The notes: generated from the letters alone by a model not told the origin. A DNA stretch of 64,000 bases from Capitulum mitella (GCA_030062745.1 CP099839.1:32408904-32472903); one strand, 5' to 3'. Shown: positions 1-11,929, counted from the stretch's first letter. Translations and numbers: made by a program.

Positions 1-270
1 AAAACACTGTCCCACACTTTCCCACAAGGAAGTGGTGCACTCTAAAGTTTGCACATCTGCACATCTAGTCTTATAGAGCTCCATTTTAACGTGCTTGACA
101 GAAGAGAGGCCGATAGTCACTAAATTACCAGGCTGTTCATGCGGTAGTAATCGGTACATTACCAATGCCATAACATTGGAGAGAATGAATCTGCGAAAGA
201 ACACGTACGACATAGCACACCACACACTTGTATCAAGAGCCCCTTTCACCTCCGATATGTGCGCATATTG
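1..270 (-). other. Open frame running off the window edge, unidentified
   Basis: Reading the - strand downstream of the LINE ORF1, one frame is open from about 270 to base 1, with an ATG at 213-211. It lies where a LINE ORF2 would begin. I see no endonuclease or PHD-finger motif in it, so it may be chance. The sequence left of the window would decide. Confidence 0.12.
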
Positions 271-294
271 CGCATTTTACTGTTTTTTAAACTT

Positions 295-1721
295 CTAGAT
301 TAGCCCGACCCCCTCCCTTTCCGACCTGTCAAGCGAGGGATTGCTCGGCCCATCAACAGGGGCCGCGGCAGCCACGGGTTCAATCGGTGGCGCCACCTCG
401 GCGGCGCAGTCTCCATTAGGAGTGACAGCGGCCTGCAACAGGTGTCGTCCTCCGTCAGCAGAGATGACCGATGCAGTCAGTCCGCTCAGCGGTAGTGGCG
501 GCTCGGGGGTTGAGGTTCCAACTGCGCGAACTCCATCAGCACAGGTTCAGCAGGACCGTCCCCATTGCGCGTCGCAGGGGGCGCTCCAGCGTCCTCATGC
601 TCCATGGCCTCCGATGGCGGCCGGCCCAACCCGCCCGCAGCTGAACCTCCCGGCCTTTCCGACGCCGGAGCGGCCGCCCGACCTGTCGGCCGAGCCAGAC
701 CACCTGGTCCTGGCAGGGACGGCTCTAGCCCAGCAGAGGCGGCCCCAGGCGAACCGGTCCGGCTCGGTACACCCACCACTGTGTCACCGGTCGTCGATCG
801 CCCGTTTAGCCGATCGCCTACGCCTGTGCTCCCGGTCCGTGCGCCAGGGCCACCAACCTCCGCCCCCGTCGCAGGGCCAGAGGCGCGGCTCTCTGTGGTC
901 GCAGGGGCGGCTGCAGGCGCGGCAGGTACGGCGGCCCCGGCGGGTTCACAACGTAGTTGCATGAATTGCTGGAGTCGGTATTCAGCCTCTTCTTTCGATC
1001 TGATCTTGGTGAGTCTGCCATTCTTGCTGAATGCGAAGAAGGCATCACCGCCGCGAAAGAGGACAGCGGATATAACTCTGTCCCTTCGCACTTTAAGCAA
1101 GAAGTTTAGAGCTTCTTGTCGAGCAGGAGTCATGTTCTCATTTATGAAGATCTTATGACCTCGGGGTTTACTTTTAGCCCTATACACCTGATCTCTCAAA
1201 TGTCCTCTCGCGAATCTCACGAGCAGTCGGTGTCTTGGCCGGCGTCGCACGCTATAAATCTGCCCCGGAGGGACGTCAAGCTCCAGGGTCCGACAGATCA
1301 GAGCAGTGATGGCAGCTTCAAGGCCCGTGTCATTTTCCGGGATATGGAGGTATGATCCTGAGAAAATGAGCACCAGCCTCCTCCTCACCCTCTCTTCTTC
1401 CTTTCTTTCGTTCTCTAGTTTTGCCAAACGAAATTCCATGTCCTGCCGTTCCAGGTGTATGGCTTTCAGTTTATCCTCAAAAGCATTTAGCTTTCGTGAC
1501 GTTGCCGTGATGGTCTCGTACGCAAAGTTTAGAGACTCTTCTAAGCACTTCAATTTCTGATCAAAAGATTTTGTAATTTCGCTGACAGCCTCGCCTATCT
1601 TGGCTTCGATAAAAGCCTTCAGCTCCTGTATGACATCCTATGGTGGCCCGTCCTCCTTATCCTCTTTCTGCGGCGTTCCCGATATATGACGTCTTTCCTT
1701 GATTTTTTTCTTTTTGGTCAT
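295..1721 (-). pseudogene. LINE retrotransposon ORF1 protein, one internal stop and a probable 3' frameshift
   Basis: This is the RNA-binding ORF1 protein of a non-LTR retrotransposon, which coats the element RNA. The ATG at 1721-1719 opens with a lysine-rich start (MTKKKKIKERR), giving about 411 codons to the TGA at 488-486. One in-frame TAG at 1640-1638 (codon 28) breaks it; the frame stays open on both sides. In order: a basic N-terminus; a charged heptad-like coiled coil (about residues 30-115); an RRM-like block starting RRRLVLIFSG, with RHRLLVRFARG and IFINENMTPARQ typical of LINE ORF1 proteins (about 114-215); then a Pro/Ala/Gly-rich tail. Past the TGA, another frame is open from about 543 to the TAG at 297-295 with the same composition, so the real C-terminus probably follows a one-base shift. 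The family assignment is from remembered motifs. ORF2 is not seen. Confidence 0.8.
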
Positions 1722-1900
1722 CGCCGTACCGTGTCGGTGCACTATTACACAAGTTAAATGTTCCACTGCGCACCGGTGATAGCTCGTAGTTCTCCCGGCC
1801 GAGGCTCGACCGGCGGAGCGGAGCGGGCACGTCCGTTTGGCTCGGCTGCCAGCTGTCGACTCCCCGCTTAGTCAGTCTTAGTTGAAGTAAGACTGACATG
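1722..1900 (-). other. Probable 5' UTR/internal promoter region of the LINE
   Basis: GC-rich sequence directly upstream (- strand) of the ORF1 ATG at 1721, with no long open frame in the ORF1 frame. LINE 5' UTRs carry internal promoters, so this role follows from position only. The 5' end of the element cannot be placed. Confidence 0.3.
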
Positions 1901-2070
1901 CAAAACGCGCTGCAAAATATCTCATATTCCCATTTTTTTTAGATTCACTCCAGTTACCAAGCCAGGCGCCGCCTGCAATCTAATGCACCCGTTTACTTTT
2001 TCGTCTCCTTTACAATTCCAGCTGATGGTCGCAATTCTCGTTTCATTTGCCATCCAGATTTTGGTCTCGG

Positions 2071-2364
2071 TTACCTCGTCTTCTCTGTGAGGAAGAATGG
2101 TGCGACAAAGGCACACTGAAAGAAAGGACATTGTGGTTTCTCTGGTGTAAACTCTATCTCCAGCAAACGATCATGCAGGCGCCCAAAAACAGACTCTGTG
2201 ACAAACCCCGCACGCGCTGCCAAATACACCCGACCAGTCTGCTGTGGAGTAAGGACGCACCCGAGGATCTCTGCCCCACAAAGAGAACAAGGTTTCTCAC
2301 ACTGAATGGGCTGACCCGCAGAGGATCCTTGACCAAGTAGTGATCGGCGCCCGGCCCTCTCCAT
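2071..2364 (-). CDS. Unidentified 97-residue ORF with CxxC motif
   Basis: A true ATG at 2364 opens 97 codons ending in TAA. The product contains CEKPCSLCGAEILGCVL near residues 28-44, suggestive of a small zinc-binding site, followed by a hydrophobic/charged stretch and a second CPFFQC cysteine pair near residues 79-84. The flanks are not repetitive as far as I can see. It sits about 350 bp upstream of the LINE 5' region on the same strand, so it could be a flanking element, an exon, or chance. I do not recognise the family and assign no function. Confidence 0.25.
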   Translation of the reverse strand: MERAGRRSLLGQGSSAGQPIQCEKPCSLCGAEILGCVLTPQQTGRVYLAARAGFVTESVFGRLHDRLLEIEFTPEKPQCPFFQCAFVAPFFLTEKTR

Positions 2365-2690
2365 CTTTTTTTACGAGAGCTAAAGACCACGCGTTCAGTT
2401 TTAGCAGAATTTACTTCCAGACCATCGCAAAGAAACCAGATGGCGTAAAAACACAGGCACTGCTCTGAACATTATGGAAAATGATCTCCTGAAAGCAGTC
2501 TTTCTTGAAGGGACGTCGTCACACTGTTGTAAGAATTCTGACATGAAGAATTCTGACAAGATGTGTGACAGATAATCATTACTTCAGGAAAATACAACGT
2601 CAGGCATACAATGTTAGAAGCCGCTGTAAATGTGCCGGAGGCTTCATGCACTGGCTCTAGTAGGAGGCGATTACTGTACTGTTTCGACTG

Positions 2691-2732
2691 GTTGGATAAA
2701 ATTAGTTGGATAAAATTGGTTGGATAAAATTT
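2691..2732. repeat. Short tandem repeat, three units
   Basis: The string GTTGGATAAAATT occurs three times in a row with 14-15-bp spacing. The ~550 bp that follow on the + strand are open (2720-3274) but show no recognisable domain. Confidence 0.7.
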
Positions 2733-3289
2733 GGTCGAATTGGAAATGTGACATATTTGGGTTTTTATCTTTTGTAGATGACAGTTCTGACGTTCTGTGC
2801 ACCTCTTTCTGGAGACTGTTTTTGCTGGCGTTCAAGACGCTACATCGACGAGTTCTCCCAAGGGCGCAAAAAGGAAGAATCCTTGGGGCCCCAGCGGCCT
2901 GGGCCCTGGAGGTACGTTTGGCGAAGATGAGTGATGTCATGTTTTTCGAATGGAGAAATTGTCTGTTGTCACGCGTGATAAAGACTGCACACCAGGAGCT
3001 GGAGCCCGAATATCAACGCCTTGCACAGCTACACGGCCCTGACGCGTCGCGGTCTCCCACCTGCTTATGCAAAACTTTAAGTTCTTTGCTTCACTTGAAA
3101 AAAACTGCCAGCACTGCCCCAACTTTGGAATTTAGGCACGGCAAAGAAAAACGTTTATTCCCCATGCCCGACAACACACAGGCGAGAAGGCAAGAGTGTT
3201 TCCAGCTTGAACATACAAAAAACGTCTTTAATCCCTATGTTCTGAAAAGGCACACTAACAGTACTTTATCGTGAAGTTTGCGATTCATT

Positions 3290-3420
3290 CATATTCGAAC
3301 TGGAGCTGAGGATTCGGATTCGCAGGATTCGAATAAATTCCAATAGTTTCGAGTCTTGCGGATTGTCGAAACTCGAAAACAGGGATTTAAACCCTAAAAA
3401 TCAATATTTGAATCCGGAAA
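3290..3420. repeat. Degenerate ATTCGGATTC repeat block
   Basis: The block is packed with GGATTC, ATTCGAA and AATCC words in both orientations. The same vocabulary recurs at 3945-4050, 19015-19200 and 21013-21178, so this is a dispersed simple-sequence-derived family. Between 3420 and 3945 I see nothing I can name. Confidence 0.5.
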
Positions 3421-3944
3421 ACCACGGTTGGATCTTGAAAGCCATTGGATAAATATCCAAATAAATGTTTTGAAAAATGCTTTGGCTCAAATTTTCTTCG
3501 TACAAACTAAACGTAACACGTACATGGCGGTGCTGCATCGGACTGAGTCGCCTGTCCTGCGCTTTATTATACTGTATTAGTTACTGTTGTATCCAGCTGT
3601 AGCGGTTACTGGCTTTATTCCGCCACCACGTTTCACTGATTTGTTGTGGGAACGAAAGTAAGACAACCTTCGCAGCGACTCAAACAGTAACCTTTAGGTT
3701 GCCGCGGTACCATGCCAAGGTCACGATACCATGCGCACCTGTCATATTTTTCCCCTTACCTCACCAAAAACCAAACTTCGACGTACACAAAAACCTGCAG
3801 ACTGGTACCAATGTCATCCTCCATTTTTGGGCCGAGCTACAAATGTGCCACTGGCAGGAACGCTAAGCCAGCAAGCCAACCAGAAACCAATGAAATCGGT
3901 TTAAAGGTGGGGACTACGCGACGTTAAAAATCTCGACATTTCAA

Positions 3945-4050
3945 TGCAAAGATTCGAACCTATTGGAATCTATTCGTATCCCAAATCCGAATTCAAATCC
4001 GACCATCCTAGGATTCCATTCCCAAAATGTATGCAAAAACTCAGCTCTAA
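3945..4050. repeat. Degenerate ATTCGGATTC repeat block
   Basis: Second block of the same GGATTC/GAATCC word family as 3290-3420, on the other side of about 500 bp of unassigned sequence. The pair may be one element interrupted by an insertion. Confidence 0.45.
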
Positions 4051-4373
4051 TTCGTATCAAACTGAAGATGCAACTGCGACCAAACTTTGTCCGCAGGTCA
4101 CTTGAACTGAGTTATTTGCGGTTCTGATTCTGAAGCCTGTTTAGCGATAACCGTAACGGTGTGACTGTAAATTAGTATGCCTACATTCTGTAGCAGTGAT
4201 TTAGTTCTCCCCGTGGTGTTCAGCTGGCGTGCGCGCGCAACGTTGCTTCACAACAAAGCACACCGACGTAGACGTGCCGCGTCTAGCTGAATGGCATCAC
4301 GAGTGACAGAACCCGACATGGTATCAGAAGTGGAGCTGTGACCTACTACAGGGCACAGCAAGTTTGCATATTG

Positions 4374-5182
4374 GTAACATCAACACTGATGATGTACAGT
4401 CATCACATTGCATGTTCTTGATCAATAATCCGCACCAGCAGCGTTTGCATATTGGTGTGTGTGCGGTAAGTAGACGCTGCGTTGACTACATGGCGACTCC
4501 ATGCATTACAATGTTAAAAATCACGTTGAACAAAAACACTGTCTTTCCACAGTAGATCGCTACCAATGATCATGCAGGACCATCACACTGCCTGTTCTTC
4601 ATCAATAATCGTGTCAGTACCGTTTGCATATTGGTGTGCGCTACGTAAGTAGACGGTGCCTTGATTACGTGGGAGCCGTATGGGCAATAGCAATGCAATG
4701 TTAAAAACCACATTGAAGAAAAAACACTGTCCCTGCCCACTATAACGTCAGCAGTGCTGACGTTTGACCATCACATTGACTGCTCTTGATGAATAATTCG
4801 ACCAGCAGCGTTTCCATATTGGTGTGTGCCTTGTAAGTACACGGTGCGGTTCCCATGTGGGGATCGTACGGGTAATACCATTGCGTTGTCAAAGATCTCT
4901 CTGAACGAAAAACACTGTCTTTGCACTGTACAACGTCAGCAATGATGATGCACGGCCATTGCCTGTTCTGGATCAATAATCCGTAAAAGCAGCGTTTCTC
5001 TATTGCTGTGCGCTAAGTAAGCAGACGGTGCGAAGATCACATTGAACAAAAAACGCAGCCTTTGCACAGCATAAGATCATCCGTGATGTAAGACCATCAC
5101 ATTGCCTGTTGTTATCAATAATTAATTTCAGTAATGTTTGCATATTAGTGAGCGCTAGGTAAATACACACGCGTTGACGACG
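4374..5182 (+). repeat. Left arm of satellite palindrome
   Basis: This ~809-bp segment matches the reverse complement of 7691-8498 at roughly 97% by eye, including unit-specific deletions. That is far more similar than neighbouring units are to each other. Homology stops sharply after the shared GCGTTGACGAC at the inner end. Confidence 0.85.
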
Positions 5183-7690
5183 TGGGGGCCGTGAAGGCAA
5201 TGACATTGCAATGTTGAAGATCATGTTGGACAAAAAACATTGTTTTTGCGCAATATAACGTCAGCAATGGTAATCTTTGTCTTTACTTAGTATAACGTCA
5301 GTAACGGTGATATACGACCATTATTTTGCATGTTCTTGATCAGTAATTCGTACCAGTACCGATTGCATATTGGTGTGTGATAGGTAAGTAGACGGCGCGG
5401 TGACTACGTGTGAAGTGTGTGGGTAATAGCATTCCAAGATGAAAGATTACGCGGAAGAAAACACCTTCTTCTGCACAATATTACATCAACAATGATGGCG
5501 CACGGCCATCACGTTGCGTGTTCTTCATGAATAATGCGTACCAGTACCGTTTGCTTATTGGTGTACGCTAGGTAAGTAGACGGTGCGGTGGATCTCTCAC
5601 ATTAGAACGCGTAACCCACACGGTCCCAACGTAGCCATCCCAACATAGCCAACGTAGCACCGTCTAGTTACCAAACGCACACCAATAGGCAAACGGCACT
5701 GGTGTGGACCTATGATAAAAAAGGGCAATGTGATAGTCGCACACCATTGCTGACGTTATGCTGTATAAAGAATGCGTTTTTCTTCAACGTGATCTTCGCT
5801 CCGCCGACGTAACTAGCGCACACCAATATGGAAACGCTGCTGGTACGGATTAGCGATCTTACAGGCAATGTGATGTCGTACGGTATCATTGCTGACGTTG
5901 CTTTGTGCAAAGACAGCGTTTTTTTGTTCAACATGGTCTTTAACATTGCAGTGGTATTACCCAGACGGTCCCACGTAGTCACCGCACTGGCCACTTACTT
6001 AGCACACACCAGTACGCAGACGACGCTGGTACGGATCATTGATCAAGAAGAGGCAATGCGATGGTCGTCGATCATCATTGTCCATGTCATATTGCGTGGA
6101 AAAAACGTTTTTACTTCGGCGTAATCTTTCACGTTGTCATGCTGTTACACCTACACGTTCCAACGTAGCCACCGCAACGTCTACTTACCTAGCGCACACC
6201 GGTATCCAAGCGGTACTGGAACGGATTATTGATCACGAACAGGCATTGTGATGGTCGTACATCTTTGGTGACGTTATTCTGTGCAAAGACCATGCTTTCC
6301 CCACGTAGTCAACGCACCGGCTATTTCCGTAGCGCACACAAACATGCAAACGGTAATGGCACGGATTATTCATCAACAACAGGCAATGCGGTGGGCGTAC
6401 ATTATCATTGTTGATGTTACATTGTGCTGAAACGACGTTTTTTCTTCAGCGTGATCATTCGCATTGCAATGCTATTAACCGCACAGTCCTAACGTGGCCA
6501 CCGCAGCGTCTGTTTACGTTGCGCACACCAATATGCGAACGGTACTATTCATCAACAACGGAGAATGTGAGGGCCTTACATTATTATTACCTGCAACATA
6601 TTGTTTGGTAAAAACGTTCGTTTTCATCGTGACCTTTGACGTTACAGTGCTATTACCCACACGCTCCCAACATGGCCACCACGTCTGCCATTACGCACAC
6701 GCTGCCATCCTACCACCACGTCAACTTATCTAGCTCACAACAGTACGAAATCGCTGCTGTCACGGATTGTTGATCAAGAACAGGCAATGCGATAGTGATA
6801 AATCATCATTGTTGACGTTATTCTGCGCAAACACGGTGTTATTTGTTTAGCGTGATCTTTAACATTAAATGCTTCTTCCCGTACATTCCCAACGTAGCCA
6901 CCGCACACTCTACGTGCATAGCGCACACCAATATGCAGACGGTGCTGGCGCAGATTATTACTCAAGAGCAGCACATGTGATGGCCATACATCATCATTGC
7001 TGACGTTGCACTGGGCACATACAGTGCTCTTTGTTTAACATGATCTTAAACATCGCAATGCTTTTGTCCATACGGTCCCTACGTAGCCAACGCACCGTCT
7101 ACTTACCTAGCGCACACCAATATGGAAACGCTGCTGATACGGATTATCGATCAAGAACAGGCAATGTGATGGTCGCACATCATCACTTATCTTGTCATAT
7201 TGTGCGGAAACGACGTTTTCACTTCAGCATGGTCTTTCACATTGCAGTGCTATTACCGACATATTCCTGACGTAGCGACCACACCTACTTACCCAGCGCA
7301 TACCAATATGCAAGCGTCCTGGTATGGGCTGTTGTTTAAGAATAGACAGTGCGATGGTCGTACATCACCATTGCTGGCGATCGATGTGCAAAGACAGTGT
7401 TTTCTTCGGTGTTATCTTAAGCATTGCGATGCTATTTGTCCATACGGTCCCTACGTAATCAACGTACCGTCTACTTACCTAGCGCACACCAATATGCAAA
7501 CGATGCTGGTACGGATTATTGATCAAGAACAGGCAATGTGATGGCTGTACGTCATCAGTGCTGACATTCAACTGTTCAAAGACCGTCTTTTTGTTCAAAG
7601 TGACCTTAAATATTGCAATGCTATTAGCCATACGGTTCCCACATAGCAATCCGATCAACAGCGTTTACGTAGGGACCGTTTTACGTAGGG

Positions 7691-8498
7691 TCGTCAACGC
7701 GCCGTGTATTTACCTAGCGTTCACTAACATGCAAACATTACTGGAATTAATTGTTGATAACAACAGGCAATGTGATGGTCTTACATCACGGATGATCTTA
7801 TGCTGTACAAAGGCTGCGCTTTTTGTTCAATGTGATCTTCGCACCGTCTGCTTACTTAGCGCACAGCAATAGGGAAACGCTGCTTTTACGGATTATCGAT
7901 CTAGAACAGGCAATGGCCGTGCATCATCATTGCTGATGTTCTACAGTGCAAAGACAGTGTTTTTCGTTCAGAGAGATCTTTGACAACGCAACGGTATTAC
8001 CCGCACGATCCCCACATGGGAACCGCACCGTGTACTTACAAGGCACACACCAATATGGAAACGCTGCTGGTCGAATTATTCATCAAGAGCAGTCAATGTG
8101 ATGGTCAAACGTCAGCACTGCTGACGTTATAGTGGGCAAGGACAGTGTTTTTTCTTCAATGTGGTTTTTAACATTGCATTGCTATTGCCCATACGGCTCC
8201 CACGTAATGAAGGCACCGTCTACTTACGTAGTGCACACCAATATGCAAACGGTACTGACACGATTATTGATGAAGAACAGGCAGTGTGATGGTCCTGCAT
8301 GATCACTGGTAGCGATCTACTGTGGAAAGACAGTGTTTTTGTTCAACGTGATTTTTAACATTGTAATGCATGGAGTCGCTATGTAGTCAACGCAGCGTCT
8401 ACTTACCGAACACACACCAATATGCAAACGCTGCTGGTGCGGATTATTGATCAAGGACATACAATGTGATGACTGTACATCATCATTGTTGATGTTAC
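7691..8498 (-). repeat. Right arm of satellite palindrome
   Basis: Inverted partner of 4374-5182. The loop between the arms (5183-7690, about 2.5 kb) is made of the same satellite family. The arms therefore arose by inverted duplication of a block of several units, not by unit-by-unit amplification. Confidence 0.85.
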
Positions 8499-8620
8499 AT
8501 TGTAAGGAAACAACGTTTTTTTCATCAGCGCGATCTTTCACATCGCAAAGCTATTACCCACACAGTCCCAACGTAGTCACCGCACCGTCTACTTATCTGG
8601 CGCACACCAAAATGCCAACC

Positions 8621-9638
8621 TTGATCAGTGTGCCTATATCGGCCTTTGCAATGCCTTCACGTGGAAATATACAACATGGGACAAACTGACTTGTTGGGTC
8701 ATCTAGAAATGTGAAATGGATGTCACATGCGTGCTCCTGTGCTATTCTGAGTTTGAAACTACAGAACTGGGGCCATTCTAACGCTTTTTGTGCCCTGGGC
8801 TCTTTCAACGTGTCTTTTTTTGAATCTCCGCGTCAAATGGGCCAGGAAAGATGTATCGCACGATATGTTGTAACAGGGATCAAATTTGACTCAGTGCATG
8901 GCCTTGACCTTGTGTGGCCTTGAGCCAGGCGGCACACAGAACTAGAGATTAAGTTGCCAGGAACATATTAACACGCATAATTTAGTTTTGATCTGCTCTC
9001 CATTGTGGTTCGGCAGTTCTGGAGAAAATGGTCCCTTTTTCGTGATTGAACTCACCTGTGACGTCATCAGCAGGTCAAAAGTAAAACAGTGTGTAAGCCA
9101 CAAAAACGAAACGTTCGGTGCTATCAACTGGCGTTCGAATCAAATCAGTCGAATAGAACGATTTGTTCTCATACCATTGGTTCTTGAAGGGAGCCATCCT
9201 AGCGAATGTCAGTATTTTTACCTACTCACCCTAGCGGCAAAAAAAGAACGAATATTTCCCTGGTGCCGAAATCAGAAACTACAATCGCGCGTTAACCTTA
9301 CCCTCGACTCTGCGCATGGTGTGCGATCGGTAAGGATTAACCAAAAATTTGCAAAAAATAAAAATTAGGGTGGGCCCTGACTCTAAGCCAAGGTCCTTGT
9401 GGCATAACCATAATTTAAGGTTGCAGAACATTTGTTTGAAATAGTGAAAGAAGTATTTCATTTTTCATTGTTGCACTTTAACTGCAATTATCATTTTCTG
9501 CTCACATGTCGTTCTATTCTCAGTGCTGACAGGTATTGTTATGCTTGCAACCAATAACCATGAATCGCCTTATTTATTAGGTGTGCAATAGTCTCTAAAG
9601 CACAGAAATTTTGACAAGATCTGTGTATGCACACCAGG
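8621..9638. other. No recognisable feature
   Basis: Unique-looking sequence. Open frames up to about 126 codons exist but carry no motif, and I would not call a gene here. Confidence 0.5.
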
Positions 9639-9672
9639 TGGAAGCCAGTGCAGTTTGGTGCACTGGCTTCCA
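9639..9672. repeat. Perfect 14-bp stem hairpin
   Basis: TGGAAGCCAGTGCA is followed after a 6-base loop by its exact reverse complement. Followed closely by the second inverted repeat at 9700-9737. Confidence 0.8.
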
Positions 9673-9699
9673 GTTGGTGCACTACACTAGCTGGGTCTG

Positions 9700-9737
9700 C
9701 CCACACTAGCCAACGCTGAGGCATTGGCTGGTGTGGG
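9700..9737. repeat. 14-bp inverted repeat, loop 10
   Basis: CCCACACTAGCCAA pairs with TTGGCTGGTGTGGG with one mismatch. It lies 27 bp after the hairpin at 9639-9672. Confidence 0.7.
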
Positions 9738-10071
9738 TATCATTGTTTTGTCTCTGTGGTGTGGGCTGTTGTACATTAGGGTGGATAAAAAAAAATAAAT
9801 CAACTTCTTAGGGGTCAAATTGTGTGCACGTGAATGTGAAAAAAAGAAAAATGGGGACCAAAAAATATGTAAAATGTTTTAGATAGGGTGCACAAAGCAT
9901 TTTTGGGACCAGAAATATGCCTTCTAGGCCATGAAGTCTCCATTGCCTTAAACATTTTGCTTCATAAGGTAACCCTTCAGAAGTGTGAATCCTGTGAGTG
10001 ATAATTTTTGGCAGTTAGCGCATGCATCAAACAAACACTGTGTGTGTCATGTCGGCAACCATCGAAACATA

Positions 10072-10140
10072 TCATAATTGTCATTGTCACCACCATCATC
10101 ATTGTCATTATCATCATCATTATTATCTTCACCATTCATC
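10072..10140. repeat. (ATC/ATT)n trinucleotide microsatellite
   Basis: Imperfect run of CAT/CATTGT triplets on the + strand, with no coding context. Confidence 0.8.
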
Positions 10141-10294
10141 AAATGCCATCCCAGACACGTTAAACCAGAACTATTTGTTTGTGATGAATGGCATTCCACA
10201 ACAAACTCCACTGCAACTAATAAACCAGCCTCAGCGGCCACTTGTCACTCAAAACCAGTCATAGAAGTCCCTCCTCGTGTCCATCACTGGCAGA

Positions 10295-10956
10295 TCAGTC
10301 CTGGACCGGGCTTTTGCCAGTATCAGTGCATGACGTCCACTGTGTCCCGCCCACCTTCTTCTCTGCTATTTGTGTGACTTCTTTCACCCATCTTTCGACC
10401 CCTTGGGAGTGGCAGGGAAAGTCACTTAAGTCCTTTGGTGCTTCCACAACAGCCACGATGGTCTCGTCTGACATTTCCATGACGAAAGGTGGCTCCGTTG
10501 TATCTTGCCAGTCAATCATGTGGTGGTACTCCTTGGCATGGAAGTTGATGTCAGGGATAACAAACTGGCATATGTCATCTGGACCCTGGTCCTGGCATCT
10601 TTTGGTTTGACATCTCCTCACGCACTCTACCGCCAGCATCCTGTTCTGCTGATCGTCGGCCAGCATAGCGATCAGGACATGCTCACTGTGGGCCCAGAAC
10701 CCGTTGCACTGAAGCACCTTTTGCGTGATGTTACGGTCTCTCTCCGGCAGCTTTCTTGACAGCGATATCAGAAAGAACAGGTTCTTCTCTCCGTCGCTGA
10801 TATTTGAATGAAGTCTGTACCTGAACCATCGGGGGCTGTACTGATTAAGTATAAAATATACTAGCCGTGCAAGCGCCGGTGCTGGAGCCTCTGTGGACAC
10901 GTACAGTCTGAGTACTCTATTTGCAAGTGTAACCCAATGGGCTTGATGGATGTCCC
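10295..10956 (-). CDS. Uncharacterised multi-copy family, C-terminal exon (copy 1)
   Basis: One uninterrupted frame of about 220 codons with no clear ATG, preceded at about 10957 by a usable splice acceptor (..AACCAG). Landmarks in order are: WVTLANRVLRLYV, a LVYFILNQYSP block, NGFWAHSEHVLIAMLADD, IPDINFHAKEYHHMIDW, TEPPF and FPCHSQGVERWVKEVT. The same landmarks occur in the decayed copy at 22674-23961. I recognise the pattern (ANRxLRLYVS, PxxNFxAxxYxxLIDW, PCHTQAVER) from a family of uncharacterised proteins that is highly multiplied in arthropod and cnidarian genomes. Its biochemical role is unknown to me; its copy number suggests a transposon origin. The end is shorter than in copy 2 and the upstream exons were not found, so it could be a live gene's last exon or a truncated copy. 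Confidence 0.6.
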
Positions 10957-11929
10957 CTGGTTCTTAGGCCAACAAACACTGGGTAACTGGGTACCCACTA
11001 CCCGGTGGATGGTGACCGAGGTGTTATCTTGCTATGCGTAATGCTAAACCAACGGAGACTTTAACGCTGGGGAACGGCGAAGCTGACTTGAAAGATGCTT
11101 TGTGCGCCCTTTCTAGAATATTTTTAATATCTTTTTACTCCCTATTTTCCGTGTTTTCAGATCGACGCGCACGCCTTTTGACTCCTAAGAAGTTGTTTTG
11201 CGACAAAAAATATATTTTTGATCCACGCCATTGTACATTCTGTAAGAGTAGTAAGCATTGCAAGAGAGCTGGTGATAGGGTGGAGAAATAGGAGACTTTC
11301 TGTTGAATGAGGCTGCACCACATTTGGGAGGGATAATTCATATATGAGTGCTACCAGAAGTTAATACCAAATTTAGTTGTCTCTGGAATTTCTTTTCATT
11401 AGCCATGGTCATGAATTGCAGCCAAATGAAAATATTGAGGCATTCTATGGAGAAGAGTATATGCTGAAATTAACTGAAATCTATTAAGTATTGCCAGTTG
11501 TAGCACAAGAATACTGTAATCACTATGTTTTATTAAAAAGGTATAGTGAGTCACTGAAGGGTAACAGTTGGCACCCTTTATGTCATTTCTCGTGATGGTC
11601 AGTTGTGCAAAGGAAGGTGGAATGTTCCAATAGTTTTGCTGTTGGTTATGCCAAGTCATGCATAGTTATTGCAACCCATTTCTTGTGTTGTGCTAATGCT
11701 ATCACCCTAAACATTCCTGACATTTTTCAGTAGTGTTAGCCAATCAGCATGCTGGAATCCTGCTCAGTTTTTGCCTGGACTAGACTAACCACTGGGGGAA
11801 ATTTGAGATGCCTCTGCTAGTCACACATGTGCTAGACACTCCCACCCAAAATACACACACACTATAGTTATACTTGCAGAAACTCGCACACTTTACACCT
11901 TATGCACAAGCTTAACATTTTGTGCACTC

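Larger units (their letters stand above)
4374..8620. repeat. ~188-bp satellite array with orientation switch
   Basis: About 20 tandem copies of a 186-190-bp unit recognisable by CACACCAATATGCAAACG, GATTATTGATCAAGAACAGG, CAATGTGATGGTCGTAC, a TGACGTTA core and CGTCTACTTACCTAGCG. From about 4374 to 5590 the units read on one strand; from about 5620 to 8620 they read as the reverse complement. Anchors of the second half fall at 5821, 6007, 6197, 6337, 6526, 6736, 6926, 7115, 7301, 7487, 7722, 7863, 8047, 8236, 8415 and 8605, which gives the period; a few units carry deletions (about 140 bp) or insertions (210-235 bp). The short ORFs on both strands are by-products of the repeat. Confidence 0.9.

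Noticed and set aside
486-1158. + strand ORFs (341-964, 565-1158) over the LINE
   Set aside because: Opposite-strand shadows of the GC-rich Pro/Ala tail of ORF1.
4364-8541. Many 60-117-codon ORFs with similar peptides in the 4.4-8.6 kb region
   Set aside because: They are translations of the ~188-bp satellite in both orientations, with no conserved start, stop or codon bias.
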